Assembly (NCBI RefSeq): GCF_003952025.1
Contig: NZ_QXGI01000011.1
Span: forward strand, 1 to 63,659
Direction of reading: 5' to 3'
DNA length: 63,659 bases
Source: Bifidobacterium castoris
Lineage (GTDB): Bacteria; Actinomycetota; Actinomycetes; Actinomycetales; Bifidobacteriaceae
Below the pieces are notes generated by a model that saw nothing but the letters and a program-made list of their open reading frames with translations, had not been told where the DNA came from and did not search any database. Shown in pieces: positions 1 through 11,200 of this stretch; the first letter of the stretch is position 1, and each line of letters starts with the position of its first letter. The translations under genes were made by a program, and so were the position numbers.

Positions 1-118
1 AAGCATCGAGATTCAAATACGGCGTGTCGTATTACATCCCGCCGTGCACAACCGGCGCCGCTCCCCCGCTATTCCCCGACGCATGCCGCGCCGTCCTCCC
101 GAAAGCCCGCATATGCGA

Positions 119-166
119 CGACGTGCGCGCCATCCGCGTCCGAAGACCGCGGAGGCGCGCACGTCG
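119..166 (-). terminator. Hairpin downstream of adk
   Basis: Perfect 13-bp arms (119-131 and 154-166) with further G+C pairing inside, about 30 nt past the adk stop codon. There is no U tract. A 14-bp direct repeat, GTGCACAACCGGCG, flanks the hairpin at 44-57 and 180-193. Its position suggests a terminator or RNA 3' end for adk. Positions 1-118 hold no gene I can support. Confidence 0.5.
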
Positions 167-194
167 GGGGTCGTCGTGCGTGCACAACCGGCGT

Positions 195-773
195 TCAGCT
201 CGCCTTGACGTTCGCGTCGAGCTTCTCGATGATCGTCTGCGAGATCGCGTCGACGTCGCCGACGCCGTCGACGGTGATGAGCAGGCCGCGCTCCTTGTAG
301 ATGCCGAGCAGCGGAGCGGTCTCCCTCTCGTAGGTCTCGAGACGCTTCGCGATGACCTCCGGCGTGTCGTCGGAACGGCCCTGCTCCTTCGCGCGCTTGG
401 CCATGCGCTCGAGCAGTACGTCGCGGCCCGCTTCGAGCGCGACGACGGCGTCGAGGGACTGGCCGAGCTCGGCCAGCATCGCGTCGAGCGCCTCGACCTG
501 CGCCGCGTTGCGCGGATAGCCGTCGAGGATCCAGCCGTTGGCGGTGTCGTCCATCGCGAGACGGTCCTTGACGATCGTGTTCGTCAGCGAGTCCGGCACG
601 AGTTCGCCCTTGTCCGTGTAGGACAGCGCCTCAATGCCGAGCGGCGTCTTGTTCTTGATGTTGTAGCGGAAGATGTCGCCGGTCGAGATCGCCGGGATGT
701 CGTAGTGGGTGGCGAGCAGCGCAGCCTGCGTGCCCTTGCCGACGCCCTGGGGTCCCATGATGAGAAGACGCAT
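195..773 (-). CDS. adk: Adenylate kinase
   Basis: 192 aa cytosolic enzyme that interconverts ATP + AMP and 2 ADP. The P-loop GPQGVGKGT lies at residues 7-15, followed by the AMP-binding STGD segment and the LDGYPRN motif. The LID is the short form (EQGRSDD region) with no zinc-binding insertion, as in other Actinobacteria. The ATG at 773 is chosen because GAAAGGA precedes it; an upstream in-frame extension has no Shine-Dalgarno sequence and no family similarity. It follows secY as in most spc operons, but a strong hairpin at 840-875 separates the two, so part of its transcription may be independent. Confidence 0.97.
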   Translation of the reverse strand: MRLLIMGPQGVGKGTQAALLATHYDIPAISTGDIFRYNIKNKTPLGIEALSYTDKGELVPDSLTNTIVKDRLAMDDTANGWILDGYPRNAAQVEALDAMLAELGQSLDAVVALEAGRDVLLERMAKRAKEQGRSDDTPEVIAKRLETYERETAPLLGIYKERGLLITVDGVGDVDAISQTIIEKLDANVKAS

Positions 774-839
774 GCGTGTGTCCTTTCGTTGTCGCATTGC
801 TGGATGAATCCACGTCAAGCATACTCGGATGCAGGAATG

Positions 840-875
840 CATGAGGCCACCGTGCGCATGCACGGTGGCCTCATG
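840..875 (-). terminator. Hairpin between secY and adk
   Basis: Perfect 16-bp stem (840-855 with 860-875) closed by a 4-nt loop, 30 nt after the secY stop codon. No T-run follows. It may be a terminator, or a processing or stabilising hairpin between secY and adk. Confidence 0.6.
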
Positions 876-904
876 TCAGGCCGCGTCATCGGCGCGGGGC
901 CGGA

Positions 905-2236
<1,332 letters not shown>

Positions 2237-2567
2237 CTTGGGTTCCCTCCATGTCTGGTACGAACTCGCTCGCACACGGTCGAAAAACACACTCTAGGGG
2301 AAGAGTTTATCCCATCGTGTCTACCGGTTGCGGCGCCGCTTCCAAAATCTATAGAATTTCCGCACATTTCGTATACCGAGAACGTTCGCAGGGCTGCCCC
2401 GTCCATTCCGATATGCGGGCATCGGCGCCCGCGGACGCGCCTGCTCGACGGTGCGGATCTGTCCGGATAGTGAGCCGGATAATGATATGGTCCCCTCACG
2501 CGATGCGCGGAGGGGACCATATCGACATGTCGATCAGGCCGGGGCCACGGCCCCGGCCTGATCTCAA
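2237..2567 (-). other. rplO-secY intergenic region with two tandem hairpins
   Basis: A 331-nt gap with no gene. Immediately after rplO there are two G+C-rich hairpins: 2532-2563 (15-nt complementary arms, 2-nt centre) and 2485-2522 (13-bp arms with extra pairing inside the loop). They probably terminate or attenuate the long ribosomal-protein transcript. The remainder should contain the secY promoter; AT-rich stretches occur near 2300-2360, but no clear -35/-10 pair is visible. Confidence 0.55.
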
Positions 2568-3023
2568 TCAGTCTTCGCTGATCGAGCCGCCGGCGGCTTC
2601 GATCTTCGACTTGGCGGAAGCGGAGGCCTTGACACCCTTGATGGTGAAGGCCACCGTCGTCTCGCCCTCGCCGAGGACCTTGACCGGACGGTTGGCGCGG
2701 ACGGCACCCTTGGCCACGAGATCGGCCACGGTGACGTCGCCACCCTGCGGGAAGAGCTCCGCGAGGGTGTTGATGTTGACGACCTGGTACTCGGTCTTGA
2801 ACGGGCTGCGGAAGCCACGGAGCTTCGGCAGGCGCATGTAGAGCGGCAGCTGGCCGCCTTCGAAGCCAGGACGAACCTGATAGCGCTTCTTGGTGCCCTT
2901 GTCGCCACGACCCGAGGTCTTACCCTTCGAGCCTTCGCCACGACCGACGCGAATGCGGTCCTTCTTGGCGCCCGGAGCCGGACGGAGGTCATGCATCTGC
3001 AGAATGTTGTTCTCTTCAGCCAT
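2568..3023 (-). CDS. rplO: 50S ribosomal protein L15
   Basis: 151 aa large-subunit protein. The glycine- and basic-rich N-terminal half ([16 protein letters not shown]) and the [18 protein letters not shown] segment are typical of L15. The start is set at the ATG at 3023, about 10 nt after GAGGAGG; a GTG at 3029 overlapping the rpmD stop is an alternative that would add two residues. It is the last ribosomal-protein gene of the spc set, directly upstream of two strong hairpins. Confidence 0.97.
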   Translation of the reverse strand: MAEENNILQMHDLRPAPGAKKDRIRVGRGEGSKGKTSGRGDKGTKKRYQVRPGFEGGQLPLYMRLPKLRGFRSPFKTEYQVVNINTLAELFPQGGDVTVADLVAKGAVRANRPVKVLGEGETTVAFTIKGVKASASAKSKIEAAGGSISED

Positions 3024-3025
3024 GA

Positions 3026-3208
3026 TCACTCAGCCTCCTCGACCTTGACCAGATGACGCACGACGTTGATGAGGCCGCGCGTCGTCGAATTGTCTTCACG
3101 GACGACGCTCTGACCGATCTTGCGAAGGGCCAGCGTCTGCACGGTCGCACGCTGCTTCGGGTTCGCACCGCAGACACCGTGCACGAGCGTGATCTTGAGA
3201 TTAGCCAT
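3026..3208 (-). CDS. rpmD: 50S ribosomal protein L30
   Basis: 60 aa, the short bacterial L30 ([21 protein letters not shown]..., ending in a conserved VRHLVKVEE). The ATG at 3208 overlaps the rpsE stop as ATGA, implying translational coupling. A GTG one codon earlier is an alternative start. It binds 23S rRNA. Confidence 0.96.
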   Translation of the reverse strand: MANLKITLVHGVCGANPKQRATVQTLALRKIGQSVVREDNSTTRGLINVVRHLVKVEEAE

Positions 3209-3927
3209 CACTCACCATCCTTTGCGGCAGCCTGGGCTTCCTCGCGGGCCTTGCGGGCCTCGGCGATGCCGGCCGCACGAGAGCGGAGCAGCGCATCCGG
3301 CGCGACTTCCTGCACGGACAGTCCACGACGGGCCGCGATCTCCTCGGGCTCTTCGAGCTGCTTGAGGGCATCGACGGTAGCGCGAACCACGTTGACCGCG
3401 GTCGACGAACCCATCGACTTCGTCAGGACGTCGGTGATGCCTGCGCATTCCATGACGGCGCGCACCGCGGAGCCGGCGATAACGCCGGTACCCGGAGCGG
3501 CCGGACGAAGCATGACGACGCCGGCGTGGTCGCGACCGGTGACCGGGTGGGTCACGGTGCCGCGCACGCGCGGGACGTTGAACAGATGCTTCTTGGCGTC
3601 CAGCTGGCCCTTGGCGATGGCCGCCGGGACCTCACGGGACTTGCCGTAGCCGACGCCGACGGTGCCGTTACCGTCACCGACGACGACGAGCGCGGCGAAG
3701 CTGAACGTACGGCCGCCCTTGTGGGTCTTGGACACGCGGTTGATCGTCACGACGCGATCGAGCATCTCGTCGCCGCGGTTCTCCTCGCGACGGTTGCGAC
3801 GCTCGCCACGACGGCCTTCGCCACGCTGTCCGCGACGGTTCCGGCGGTCGTCGTTGTTGGACTCGGCGGTTGCCTGAGTGTTCTGAGTTTCTTCAGCCAC
3901 CTGGGTTTCCTTTTCGTTGTCGCTCAC
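3208..3927 (-). CDS. rpsE: 30S ribosomal protein S5
   Basis: 239 aa, longer than the usual ~166 aa because of an acidic then Arg/Asn-rich N-terminal extension of about 50 residues, as in other Actinobacteria. The S5 double-stranded-RNA-binding fold starts near the [17 protein letters not shown] motif, and the [18 protein letters not shown] loop is present. It contributes to decoding accuracy at the mRNA entry site. The GTG at 3927 overlaps the rplR stop (GTGA) and is preceded by GGGAGG. Confidence 0.97.
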   Translation of the reverse strand: MSDNEKETQVAEETQNTQATAESNNDDRRNRRGQRGEGRRGERRNRREENRGDEMLDRVVTINRVSKTHKGGRTFSFAALVVVGDGNGTVGVGYGKSREVPAAIAKGQLDAKKHLFNVPRVRGTVTHPVTGRDHAGVVMLRPAAPGTGVIAGSAVRAVMECAGITDVLTKSMGSSTAVNVVRATVDALKQLEEPEEIAARRGLSVQEVAPDALLRSRAAGIAEARKAREEAQAAAKDGE

Positions 3928-4295
3928 AGTGCCAGACCTCCCTCGCGGGCGCCATCAGCAACGGCTGCGACGCGACCATGGTACATGTTGCCGCCACGGT
4001 CGAAGACGACCGCGGTGATGCCTGCATCCTGGGCCTTCTTGGCGATCAGGAGACCGACCTGCTTGGCCGCTTCGGTCTTCGTGCCCTCGAAGTCGGCGAA
4101 GTCGCTCATCAGCGTGGATTCGCTGACGATCGTCTTGCCGATCGTGTCATCGACGATCTGGGCGACCATGTGGCGGTTGGAACGGGTGACCACCAGACGC
4201 GGGAGTTCGGCGGTACCGCTGATGCGCTTGCGGATACGAGCGTGGCGACGCTTCAGCGCGACCTTCTTGCCTTTACCGTAGATCTTGACGCTCAT
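3924..4295 (-). CDS. rplR: 50S ribosomal protein L18
   Basis: 123 aa, a 5S-rRNA-binding protein. The [19 protein letters not shown] motif marks the basic N-terminus. The ATG at 4295 begins the conserved [11 protein letters not shown] segment; it is one base after the rplF stop codon, so the two are almost certainly coupled. A longer in-frame extension into rplF is only a reading-frame accident. Confidence 0.97.
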   Translation of the reverse strand: MSVKIYGKGKKVALKRRHARIRKRISGTAELPRLVVTRSNRHMVAQIVDDTIGKTIVSESTLMSDFADFEGTKTEAAKQVGLLIAKKAQDAGITAVVFDRGGNMYHGRVAAVADGAREGGLAL

Positions 4296-4296
4296 A

Positions 4297-4836
4297 TCAC
4301 TTACCAGCCTTTCCAGCCTTGCGACGGATGCGCTCGTCCGAGTACTTGATGCCCTTGCCCTTGTAGGGTTCCGGGGCACGAAGCTTGCGGATGTTCGCGG
4401 CAACCTGGCCAACGACCTGCTTGTCGGTGCCCTTGACGATCACCTGGTTCGGGTTCGGGAGTTCGAACTCGATGCCCTCCGGCGGCTCGACGGTGATGGT
4501 GTGGGAGTAGCCGAGCGAGAACTCGATGCCCTTGCCCTTCATCTGAGCGCGGTAGCCGGTGCCGACGATGTCGAGGCTCTTCGCGTAGCCGTCATGCACA
4601 CCCTTGACCATCGAGGCCATGATCGAGCGCGCGAGGCCATGCTTCGCGCGGGTCGGACGCAGGTCGTCGTTCGCGCTCACGATGAGCTCGTCGCCTTCGA
4701 CCTTGGCGGTGATGCCTTCAGGGATGGTGTAGGAGTCGGAGCCCTTCGGTCCCTTGACCGTGAACTCCTGACCGTTGATCGTGATTTCATCGCCCGACGG
4801 AATGGTGATCGGGAGCTTGCCGATATGTGATGCCAT
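4297..4836 (-). CDS. rplF: 50S ribosomal protein L6
   Basis: 179 aa, the usual L6 length, with two duplicated alpha/beta domains. The SRIGK-like start ([10 protein letters not shown]) and the C-terminal [13 protein letters not shown] signature, which contacts 23S rRNA near the GTPase centre, are clear. It lies 17 nt after rpsH. Confidence 0.97.
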   Translation of the reverse strand: MASHIGKLPITIPSGDEITINGQEFTVKGPKGSDSYTIPEGITAKVEGDELIVSANDDLRPTRAKHGLARSIMASMVKGVHDGYAKSLDIVGTGYRAQMKGKGIEFSLGYSHTITVEPPEGIEFELPNPNQVIVKGTDKQVVGQVAANIRKLRAPEPYKGKGIKYSDERIRRKAGKAGK

Positions 4837-4853
4837 TGTTCAGCTCTCCTTTC

Positions 4854-5252
4854 TCACCAAACGTAGGCGACGATCTCGCCGCCGATGCCCCGGTCGAGGC
4901 ATTCCTTCTGGGTCATCAGTCCCGAGCTCGTCGAGATGATGGCGATTCCGAGACCACCGAGCGGCATCGGCAGCGCGTCGGACTTCGCGTAGCGGCGAAG
5001 GCCCGGCTTCGAGATGCGCTTGATGCCCTGAATGGAACGCTCGCCGTTCGGGCCGTACTTGAGCGTGAGCTCGAGCGTCTGGCCGACGCGGGCATCCTTG
5101 GCGGTGAAGTCCGCGATGTAGCCTTCACGCTTGAGGATCTCGGCGATGTTCTTCTTGAACTTGGAGTACGGCATATCCACGGTTTCGTGCTTGGCCGCGC
5201 TCGCATTACGCAGACGCGTAAGCATATCTGCGATCGGATCTGTCATTGTCAT
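4854..5252 (-). CDS. rpsH: 30S ribosomal protein S8
   Basis: 132 aa, a primary 16S-rRNA-binding protein. The start [13 protein letters not shown] and the C-terminal STSSGLMT motif are diagnostic. Two ATGs (5252 and 5246) are possible; the first is 11 nt after GAAAGGG. The 88-nt gap to rpsN contains a short dyad at 5295-5310 (GGACTGC/GCAGTCC). In Escherichia coli S8 represses the spc operon through a nearby RNA site, but I see no clear mimic of the S8 rRNA site here. Confidence 0.97.
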   Translation of the reverse strand: MTMTDPIADMLTRLRNASAAKHETVDMPYSKFKKNIAEILKREGYIADFTAKDARVGQTLELTLKYGPNGERSIQGIKRISKPGLRRYAKSDALPMPLGGLGIAIISTSSGLMTQKECLDRGIGGEIVAYVW

Positions 5253-5340
5253 TTGGGCTAACGCCCTTTCTCGCCGTGGTTTCCGCCGCCCTTGGGACTG
5301 CAGGCAGTCCTTCGGGGCCGCGGACCTTCAGCGTCGATAT

Positions 5341-5526
5341 TTACCAACTGGACTTCGTGACGCCGGGCAGCTCGCCGCGGTGGGCCTTCTCGCGAAGGCA
5401 GATGCGGCAGAGGCCGAACTTGCGGTAGACCGAATGAGGACGGCCGCAGACCATGCAACGGGTGTACGCACGCACCTTGAACTTCGGCTTGCGCAGCGCC
5501 TTGACCTTAAGACACGTTTTTGCCAT
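5341..5526 (-). CDS. rpsN: 30S ribosomal protein S14, zinc (type Z) form
   Basis: 61 aa, the short zinc-binding form. Four cysteines in two CxxC pairs (CMVC and CRIC) form the zinc knuckle, followed by [18 protein letters not shown]. The ATG at 5526 is two bases after the rplE stop region, and the GGAG-containing end of rplE supplies the ribosome binding site. Some Actinobacteria carry a second, zinc-free S14 elsewhere for zinc limitation; none is in this window. Confidence 0.97.
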
Positions 5527-5527
5527 T

Positions 5528-6112
5528 TCAGTTCTCCTTGAACGGGAAGCCGAGCGCCTTGAGCAGCGCATAGGCCTCGTCGTCGCTCTTAGTGGTGGTC
5601 ACCACGGTGATGTCCATGCCGCGCTGGTGATCGATCGAATCGGGATCGATCTCGTGGAACATGGACTGCTCGGTCAGACCGAAGTTGTAGTTGCCCTGAC
5701 CGTCGAACTGGTGGCCGTTGATGCCGCGGAAATCGCGGATGCGCGGCAGCGCCAGCGTGAGAAGACGATCGAGGAACTCCCACATGCGGTCGCCGCGGAG
5801 CGTGACGTAGGCGCCAATGGCCTGGCCTTCACGCAGATGGAACTGCGCGACGGACTTCTTGGCCTTCGTGATCTTCGGCTTCTGGCCGGTGATCGCGGTG
5901 AGGTCACGCACGGCGCCTTCGATGAGCTTGGAGTCGCGAGCCGCGGCGCCGACGCCCATCGAGACGACGACCTTCTCGATGCGAGGGATCTGCATCGGGT
6001 TGTCGTGCTTGAATTCCTTCTCGAGTTCAGGGACGATGACGTCCTTGTACTCCTGCTTCAGGCGCGGAGTAACAGGCGCTTCGACGGTGATCTCTTCAAC
6101 CACTTCGCTCAT
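5528..6112 (-). CDS. rplE: 50S ribosomal protein L5
   Basis: 194 aa, a 5S-rRNA-binding protein of the central protuberance. An acidic N-terminal tail of about 15 residues precedes the conserved [16 protein letters not shown] start. The [18 protein letters not shown] and [14 protein letters not shown] motifs are present. Its start overlaps the rplX stop by 4 nt (ATGA). Confidence 0.97.
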
Positions 6113-6444
6113 GCCAGCTCCTTTCCTGACTTCTTCGCAACGCGAACGCGCACGGTCTTGACCTTGCCGTCGCGTGCTTCTTCCTTGACGATGACGCCAA
6201 CGCGCGTCGGCTGCTTGGTCTCGGGATCGATGACCATCACGTTGGAGCGATGGATCGGGGCCTCGACCTCGACGATGCCGGCCTGCTGACCCTGCTGGGT
6301 CGCGCGGACGTGCTTCTTGACGATCTGAACGCCTTCGACGATCAGACGGTCGTCCTTGAGCACACGCTTGACGGTGCCTTCCTTGCCACGATCCTTGCCG
6401 CGGATGACCTTGACGAGGTCGCCGCTCTTAATCTTGGCTACCAT
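6109..6444 (-). CDS. rplX: 50S ribosomal protein L24
   Basis: 111 aa assembly-initiator protein. The N-terminal KOW motif ([20 protein letters not shown]) is intact. It is 2 nt downstream of rplN and overlaps rplE by 4 nt. Confidence 0.97.
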   Translation of the reverse strand: MVAKIKSGDLVKVIRGKDRGKEGTVKRVLKDDRLIVEGVQIVKKHVRATQQGQQAGIVEVEAPIHRSNVMVIDPETKQPTRVGVIVKEEARDGKVKTVRVRVAKKSGKELA

Positions 6445-6446
6445 TC

Positions 6447-6815
6447 TCAGATCACCTCCGGGGCGAGGGACACGATGCGCATGAAGCGCTTGTCGCGCAG
6501 TTCACGGCCAACCGGTCCGAAGATACGAGTGCCCTTCGGTTCACGGCCGGAGCCGAGAATGACGGCGGCGTTCTCGTCGAACTTGATGTAGGAGCCGTCG
6601 GCGCGACGGCGTTCCTTGACGGTACGGACGACGACGGCCTTGACGACGTCGCCCTTCTTGACGGAACCGTTAGGGATCGCGTCCTTAACGGAGGCGACGA
6701 TCACGTCGCCGATTCCAGCATAGCGTCGCTTCGATCCGCCGAGCACTCGGATGCACAGGAGTTCCTTTGCACCCGTGTTGTCGGCGACATGAAGCCGCGT
6801 TTCCTGTTGAATCAT
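6447..6815 (-). CDS. rplN: 50S ribosomal protein L14
   Basis: 122 aa, one of the most conserved ribosomal proteins. The [27 protein letters not shown] start and the [11 protein letters not shown] motif are as expected. AAGGAG lies 5-6 nt upstream of the ATG. In the E. coli arrangement this is the first spc-operon gene; here it is separated from rpsQ by 93 nt with a strong hairpin (6845-6889). Confidence 0.97.
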   Translation of the reverse strand: MIQQETRLHVADNTGAKELLCIRVLGGSKRRYAGIGDVIVASVKDAIPNGSVKKGDVVKAVVVRTVKERRRADGSYIKFDENAAVILGSGREPKGTRIFGPVGRELRDKRFMRIVSLAPEVI

Positions 6816-6844
6816 TGATTCTCCTTAGCCGAGCTGGTTCTCCC

Positions 6845-6889
6845 TGATCACCCGGTCCATCCTAGCGTAAGGATGGACCGGGTGAATCA
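6845..6889 (-). promoter_or_regulatory. Perfect hairpin at the S10/spc junction
   Basis: 14-bp perfect arms (6849-6862 and 6871-6884) around an 8-nt loop, extended by TGA/TCA with a bulge, between rpsQ and rplN. No U tract follows on the minus strand. It could be a partial terminator, an RNase processing site, or a stabiliser that sets different levels for the S10 and spc parts. Confidence 0.6.
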
Positions 6890-6908
6890 GCGAGCCTTGC
6901 CGAACTTA

Positions 6909-7169
6909 TTACTTAGCGCGCTCGATGATGCTATCGAGACGCCAACGCTTGGTCTTGCTCAGTGGACGAGTCTCCATGATACTCACGAGGTCGCCAACGT
7001 GAGCTTCATTGTGTTCGTCATGAGCCTTGACCGTGCGGGTTGAACGAACGACCTTGCCATACAGCGGGTGGGTCGTACGGAGTTCGAGTTCCACGGAAAT
7101 GGTCTTGTCCATCTTATCGGACACGACATAACCGCGACGAACCTTGCGGGAGTTGCGCTCTTCAGCCAT
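6909..7169 (-). CDS. rpsQ: 30S ribosomal protein S17
   Basis: 86 aa, a primary 16S-rRNA-binding protein. The [20 protein letters not shown] and [13 protein letters not shown] motifs are typical. The ATG at 7169 overlaps the rpmC stop (TAATG), so translation is probably coupled. Confidence 0.97.
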   Translation of the reverse strand: MAEERNSRKVRRGYVVSDKMDKTISVELELRTTHPLYGKVVRSTRTVKAHDEHNEAHVGDLVSIMETRPLSKTKRWRLDSIIERAK

Positions 7170-7426
7170 TACTTCTCCTCAGCTTTCGTTTCGGTCGCCT
7201 CAGGAGCCTGGCTGATGCCAAGCTCGCGTTCGCGCAGGACGGTGTACATCCTGGCGATGTCGTGCTTGACCGCCTTGAGGCGAGCGGTGTTCTCAAGCTG
7301 ACCGGTCGCGTGCTGGAAGCGCAGGTTGAACAGCTCTTCCTTGGACTTCTTGAGGAAGCCCTCGATCTCCGCGTTGGTCTTCTCGTTGAGATTCTTCATC
7401 GTGTATTCTTCGGATCCGACTGCCAT
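7169..7426 (-). CDS. rpmC: 50S ribosomal protein L29
   Basis: 85 aa two-helix protein at the tunnel exit, with the [18 protein letters not shown] signature. The ATG at 7426 overlaps the rplP stop (ATGA). An internal ATG ten codons in (MKNLNEK) is where many homologues start, but the coupled upstream ATG fits the tight gene packing. The acidic C-terminal tail is longer than in E. coli. Confidence 0.95.
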   Translation of the reverse strand: MAVGSEEYTMKNLNEKTNAEIEGFLKKSKEELFNLRFQHATGQLENTARLKAVKHDIARMYTVLRERELGISQAPEATETKAEEK

Positions 7427-7845
7427 CAGATGTCACCGCCTTCACGAGCAATCACACGGCACTTCATGGGGAGCTTGTCGATTGCGCGGCGCAGGGCCTC
7501 GCGAGCGACATCCTCCGAGACGCCGCCGATCTCGAACATAACGCGTCCGGGATGGACGTTGGCGATCCAGAATTCCGGGGTACCCTTACCGGAACCCATT
7601 CGGGCACCGAGCGGGTGCTTGGTGAGCGGACGATCCGGGAAGATCGTGATCCACACCTTGCCGCCACGCTTGATGTAACGGGTCATCGCGATACGGGCCG
7701 CCTCGATCTGGCGGTTGGTGACATAGGCCGGAGCCAGTGCCTGGATAGCGAAATCGCCGAAGTTGATCTCGTTGCCGCCCTTGGACATGCCGTGGCGGTC
7801 CGGGCGATGCTGCTTACGGTATTTGGTCCTCTTTGGGATAAGCAT
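7426..7845 (-). CDS. rplP: 50S ribosomal protein L16
   Basis: 139 aa. It begins [15 protein letters not shown] and contains the [20 protein letters not shown] loop that reaches toward the peptidyl-transferase centre. It is 7 nt downstream of rpsC. Confidence 0.97.
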   Translation of the reverse strand: MLIPKRTKYRKQHRPDRHGMSKGGNEINFGDFAIQALAPAYVTNRQIEAARIAMTRYIKRGGKVWITIFPDRPLTKHPLGARMGSGKGTPEFWIANVHPGRVMFEIGGVSEDVAREALRRAIDKLPMKCRVIAREGGDI

Positions 7846-7852
7846 CTTCAGC

Positions 7853-8689
7853 TCACTCCTTAGTTTCCGATGCCGGTGCAGCGGTGGCTTCCTGCGCGAC
7901 CGGAGCTTCGACCGGCTGGTCGACGCCGGTCTTCACCTGGTTCTGCTGGTTGCCGCGCTGACCATTGCGCTGACCGCGGCGCGGGCGGCGATCGCCGCGG
8001 CGGCCGTTGCGGTTGTTGCCCTGCTGCGCCTGCTGCTCTTCGAACTCACGCTCGGTCATGTCGCCCTTGTAGATCCACACCTTGACGCCGATGCGACCGT
8101 AGGTGGTCTTGGCCTCGAAGAAGCCGTAATCGATGAGGGCGCGGAGCGTCTGCAGCGGGACGCGGCCTTCGCGGTAGAACTCCGAACGGCTCATTTCGGC
8201 GCCGCCGAGACGGCCCGAGAGCTTGATGCGGATACCCTTGGCGCCGGCGCGCATGGCGTCCTGCTGAGCCTTGCGCATCGCGCGACGGAAGGTCACGCGG
8301 TTCGTCAGCTGCTCGGCGATGCCCTGCGCGACGAGCTGGGCGTCGAGGGCCGGGTTCTTCACTTCGAAGATGTTGAGCTGGACCTGCTTGCCGGTGAGCT
8401 TCTCGAGCTTGGCGCGGACGCGCTCGGCCTCGGCGCCGCGGCGGCCGATGACGATGCCCGGGCGGGCCGTGTGGATGTCCACACGCACGCGGTCGCGGGT
8501 GCGCTCGATGATGATGCGGGACACGCCTGCACGCTCGAGGTCCTTCGTCATCTCCTTGCGGATGGCGTCGTCTTCGAGCACGAAGTCGCGGTAGCGTTCG
8601 CCGGCCTTGTTGGAATCGGAGAACCACTTCGAACGATGGTCCTCAGTAATGCCCAGGCGATAGCCAAAGGGATTAATCTTCTGACCCAT
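7853..8689 (-). CDS. rpsC: 30S ribosomal protein S3
   Basis: 278 aa, about 45 residues longer than E. coli S3. The KH domain ([20 protein letters not shown]) and S3 C-domain are intact. The extra length is a C-terminal tail of Arg/Gly/Gln/Asn repeats followed by a Pro/Ala/Glu-rich end, as seen in actinobacterial S3. It helps form the mRNA entry channel. It is 2 nt from rplV. Confidence 0.97.
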   Translation of the reverse strand: MGQKINPFGYRLGITEDHRSKWFSDSNKAGERYRDFVLEDDAIRKEMTKDLERAGVSRIIIERTRDRVRVDIHTARPGIVIGRRGAEAERVRAKLEKLTGKQVQLNIFEVKNPALDAQLVAQGIAEQLTNRVTFRRAMRKAQQDAMRAGAKGIRIKLSGRLGGAEMSRSEFYREGRVPLQTLRALIDYGFFEAKTTYGRIGVKVWIYKGDMTEREFEEQQAQQGNNRNGRRGDRRPRRGQRNGQRGNQQNQVKTGVDQPVEAPVAQEATAAPASETKE

Positions 8690-8691
8690 CT

Positions 8692-9051
8692 TTAGCGGGC
8701 TCCTTCCTTGGTGGCGACGACGACCGTGATGTGGCTCGTACGCTTGTTGATACGAGCCGCACGGCCCTGTGCACGAGCGCGGAAACGCTTGAGCGTCACG
8801 CCTTCGTCCACATAGGTCTCCTTGATGTACAGGTCGTTCTCGCGGAACGGCTCGCCGGCCTTGTCGGCCTTCACGCGAGCGTTGGCGATGGCGCTCTCAA
8901 GGACCTTGAGCACCGGGGTGCTCGCGTCCTGCGGAGCGAACTTGAGGATGGTGATTGCATCTGCCGCCTTCTTGCCTCGGACGAGGTTGACCATACGGCG
9001 AGCCTTGCGCGGCGTCACGCGGACGTGACGAGCGATTGCTTTAGCTTCCAT
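8692..9051 (-). CDS. rplV: 50S ribosomal protein L22
   Basis: 119 aa. The [24 protein letters not shown] start and the C-terminal beta-hairpin that lines the exit tunnel ([21 protein letters not shown]) are present. It carries no visible insertion in the macrolide-sensitive hairpin. Confidence 0.97.
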   Translation of the reverse strand: MEAKAIARHVRVTPRKARRMVNLVRGKKAADAITILKFAPQDASTPVLKVLESAIANARVKADKAGEPFRENDLYIKETYVDEGVTLKRFRARAQGRAARINKRTSHITVVVATKEGAR

Positions 9052-9071
9052 GTGTCCTTACTCTCCTACTT

Positions 9072-9350
9072 TCAGCGGCGCGACTTCTTGTCGTCCTTCA
9101 CGTGACCCTTGAAGGTACGCGTCGGGGCGAACTCACCGAGCTTGTGTCCGACCATGGCCTCGGTGACGAACACCGGGACGTGCTTGCGGCCATCGTGAAC
9201 TGCGAAGGTGTGTCCGATGAAATCGGGGGTGATCATCGAACGGCGCGACCACGTCTTGATGACGTTGTGCGTGCCCTTCTCATTCTGCTCGTCGACTTTC
9301 TTCTGCAGGTGGGCGTCGACGAAGGGGCCCTTCTTGATGCTACGAGTCAT
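9072..9350 (-). CDS. rpsS: 30S ribosomal protein S19
   Basis: 92 aa. [15 protein letters not shown] and the [21 protein letters not shown] motif identify S19, a head protein of the 30S subunit. It sits between rplB (15 nt) and rplV (20 nt). Confidence 0.97.
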   Translation of the reverse strand: MTRSIKKGPFVDAHLQKKVDEQNEKGTHNVIKTWSRRSMITPDFIGHTFAVHDGRKHVPVFVTEAMVGHKLGEFAPTRTFKGHVKDDKKSRR

Positions 9351-9365
9351 CTGTTCGACACTCCC

Positions 9366-10196
9366 TTACTTGCGGTTCTTGCCATTAGGACGACGACGAA
9401 CGATCATCTTGTTCGAAGCCTTCTTAGGACGACGAGTACGAACCTCACCCTTGCCCCACGGGGAGACCGGCGGCTTGCCGCCACGGGTACGACCACCATG
9501 CGGGTGATCGACAGGGTTCATGGACTCACCACGGGTGATCGGGCGCTTGCCCATCCAACGTGCACGACCGGCCTTGCCGAGCTGGATGTTGGCGTGGTCG
9601 GAGTTGCCGACCTCGCCGACCGTCGCGCGGCAGCGGGCGTCCACGTTGCGGATCTCGCCGGACGGCATACGCAGCTGGGCGTAGGCGCCGTCCTTCGCGA
9701 CGAGCTGCACGGCGGCGCCGGCGGAGCGTGCGATCTTCGCGCCGCCGAGCGGGCGGAGCTCGATCGCGTGGACCACGGTACCGGTCGGGATGTTGCGCAG
9801 CGGGAGGTTGTTGCCCGGCTTGATGTCGGCCTTGGCGCCGGTCTCGATGCGGTCGCCCTGCTTGACGCCCTCCGGGGCGATGATGTAGCGCTTCTCGCCG
9901 TCGGCGTAGTGCAGCAGCGCGATGCGGGCGGAACGGTTCGGATCGTACTCGATCTCGGCAACCGTCGCCGGCACGCCGTCCTTGTCCCAACGCTTGAAGT
10001 CGATGAGACGGTACTGGCGCTTGTGGCCGCCGCCGCGATGGCGGGAGGTCATGCGGCCGTACGAGTTGCGGCCGCCAGTTTTGCTGTTCTTGCGTACGAG
10101 CGACTTCTCAGGCGTGCGGCGCGTGAGGTCGGAGAAGTCCGACACGGACGCGTTGCGACGGCCAGGAGTGGTCGGCTTATAAACGCGGATAGCCAT
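9366..10196 (-). CDS. rplB: 50S ribosomal protein L2
   Basis: 276 aa, required for subunit association and peptidyl-transferase activity. The central [15 protein letters not shown] motif appears as [18 protein letters not shown], with the catalytically important histidine preserved. The N-terminal [16 protein letters not shown] segment is present. AGGAAG precedes the ATG. Confidence 0.97.
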   Translation of the reverse strand: MAIRVYKPTTPGRRNASVSDFSDLTRRTPEKSLVRKNSKTGGRNSYGRMTSRHRGGGHKRQYRLIDFKRWDKDGVPATVAEIEYDPNRSARIALLHYADGEKRYIIAPEGVKQGDRIETGAKADIKPGNNLPLRNIPTGTVVHAIELRPLGGAKIARSAGAAVQLVAKDGAYAQLRMPSGEIRNVDARCRATVGEVGNSDHANIQLGKAGRARWMGKRPITRGESMNPVDHPHGGRTRGGKPPVSPWGKGEVRTRRPKKASNKMIVRRRPNGKNRK

Positions 10197-10232
10197 AATC
10201 TAGTTCTTCCTTTAACTTTTGTCGGCTAACCT

Positions 10233-10529
10233 TCAGTTACCGAAGATGTCGATCGACTGGCCCTCGGCGACGGTCACGATCGCGCGCTTCTCATTGACGC
10301 GACGGCCGTAGCCGGTGCGGGTGCGCGTGCGCTTGCCTGCACGGTTGAGGGTGTTGACGTTCGTCACCTTGACCTTGAAGATCTCCTCGATGGCCTGCTT
10401 GATCTGCACCTTGTTCGCATCTGGGGCAACCACGAAGGTGTACTGACCCATATCGGACAGGGCGTAGCTCTTTTCGGAGACGACAGGCTTGAGGATGATA
10501 TCGTGAGCTGGCTTGTGAACTGCGACCAT
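10233..10529 (-). CDS. rplW: 50S ribosomal protein L23
   Basis: 98 aa exit-tunnel protein that docks trigger factor and SRP. The ATG at 10529 starts [22 protein letters not shown] and is 5 nt after the rplD stop; the long in-frame extension upstream lies inside rplD and is not real. The [22 protein letters not shown] segment is typical. Confidence 0.96.
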   Translation of the reverse strand: MVAVHKPAHDIILKPVVSEKSYALSDMGQYTFVVAPDANKVQIKQAIEEIFKVKVTNVNTLNRAGKRTRTRTGYGRRVNEKRAIVTVAEGQSIDIFGN

Positions 10530-10534
10530 GAGAA

Positions 10535-11194
10535 TCAGGCCTCCTTTTCTGCCGGCTTCTTCGCCTCGAGGAACGCTTCGTAGCCTTCCTTCGAGAACAC
10601 CACGTACTGGGCGGTCACCACGTCGTAGGTGTTGAGCTGATCGGCGAAGATCGGATGAACGGTCGGGATGTTGCGCACGGAAAGCCACTCGTTGATGTTG
10701 TCGCGGGACAGCACAACGGTCGTGAAGCCATCGCCGACGATCGGCGTGAGCGCGGAAAGCGCGGTCTTCGTCGACGGTTCGGTGATGCCGAAGTCGATGA
10801 CGGCGACGCGGCCGTTGTTGGCGCGGTCGGACAGCACGTACTTGAGCGCTGCGGCCTTCATCTTCTTCGGGGTGCGCTGGGAGTAGTCACGCGGGACCGG
10901 TCCGTGGACGACGCCGCCGTGGTACCACTGCGGGGCGCGGATCGAGCCCTGACGGGCGCGGCCGGTGCCCTTCTGCTTCCACGGCTTGCGGCCGCCGCCG
11001 GAGACCTTGGCGCGGTTCTTGACCGCGTGAGTGCCCTGACGCGCGGCGGCGAGCTGCGCGACGACGACCTGGTGGATCAGCGGGACGTGCTGCTGGACCT
11101 CTTCGGCGGTGAAGCCGAAGAAATCAGCGGGCGCCTCGATCGAGCCAGCGGCCTGGCCCTTGTTGTCGGTGACGTTCAGAGTAACGTTTGCCAT
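10535..11194 (-). CDS. rplD: 50S ribosomal protein L4
   Basis: 219 aa. The conserved loop that enters the exit tunnel ([18 protein letters not shown]) is intact. In E. coli L4 represses the S10 operon by binding its leader; the 5' leader here (12175 to about 12340) does not visibly match that structure. It is 6 nt downstream of rplC. Confidence 0.97.
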   Translation of the reverse strand: MANVTLNVTDNKGQAAGSIEAPADFFGFTAEEVQQHVPLIHQVVVAQLAAARQGTHAVKNRAKVSGGGRKPWKQKGTGRARQGSIRAPQWYHGGVVHGPVPRDYSQRTPKKMKAAALKYVLSDRANNGRVAVIDFGITEPSTKTALSALTPIVGDGFTTVVLSRDNINEWLSVRNIPTVHPIFADQLNTYDVVTAQYVVFSKEGYEAFLEAKKPAEKEA

Positions 11195-11200
11195 GATCTA

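Noticed and set aside
2237-2484. secY promoter at the TAGACA or TATAGA words
   Set aside because: Spacing between candidate -35 and -10 hexamers is wrong in every combination I tried.
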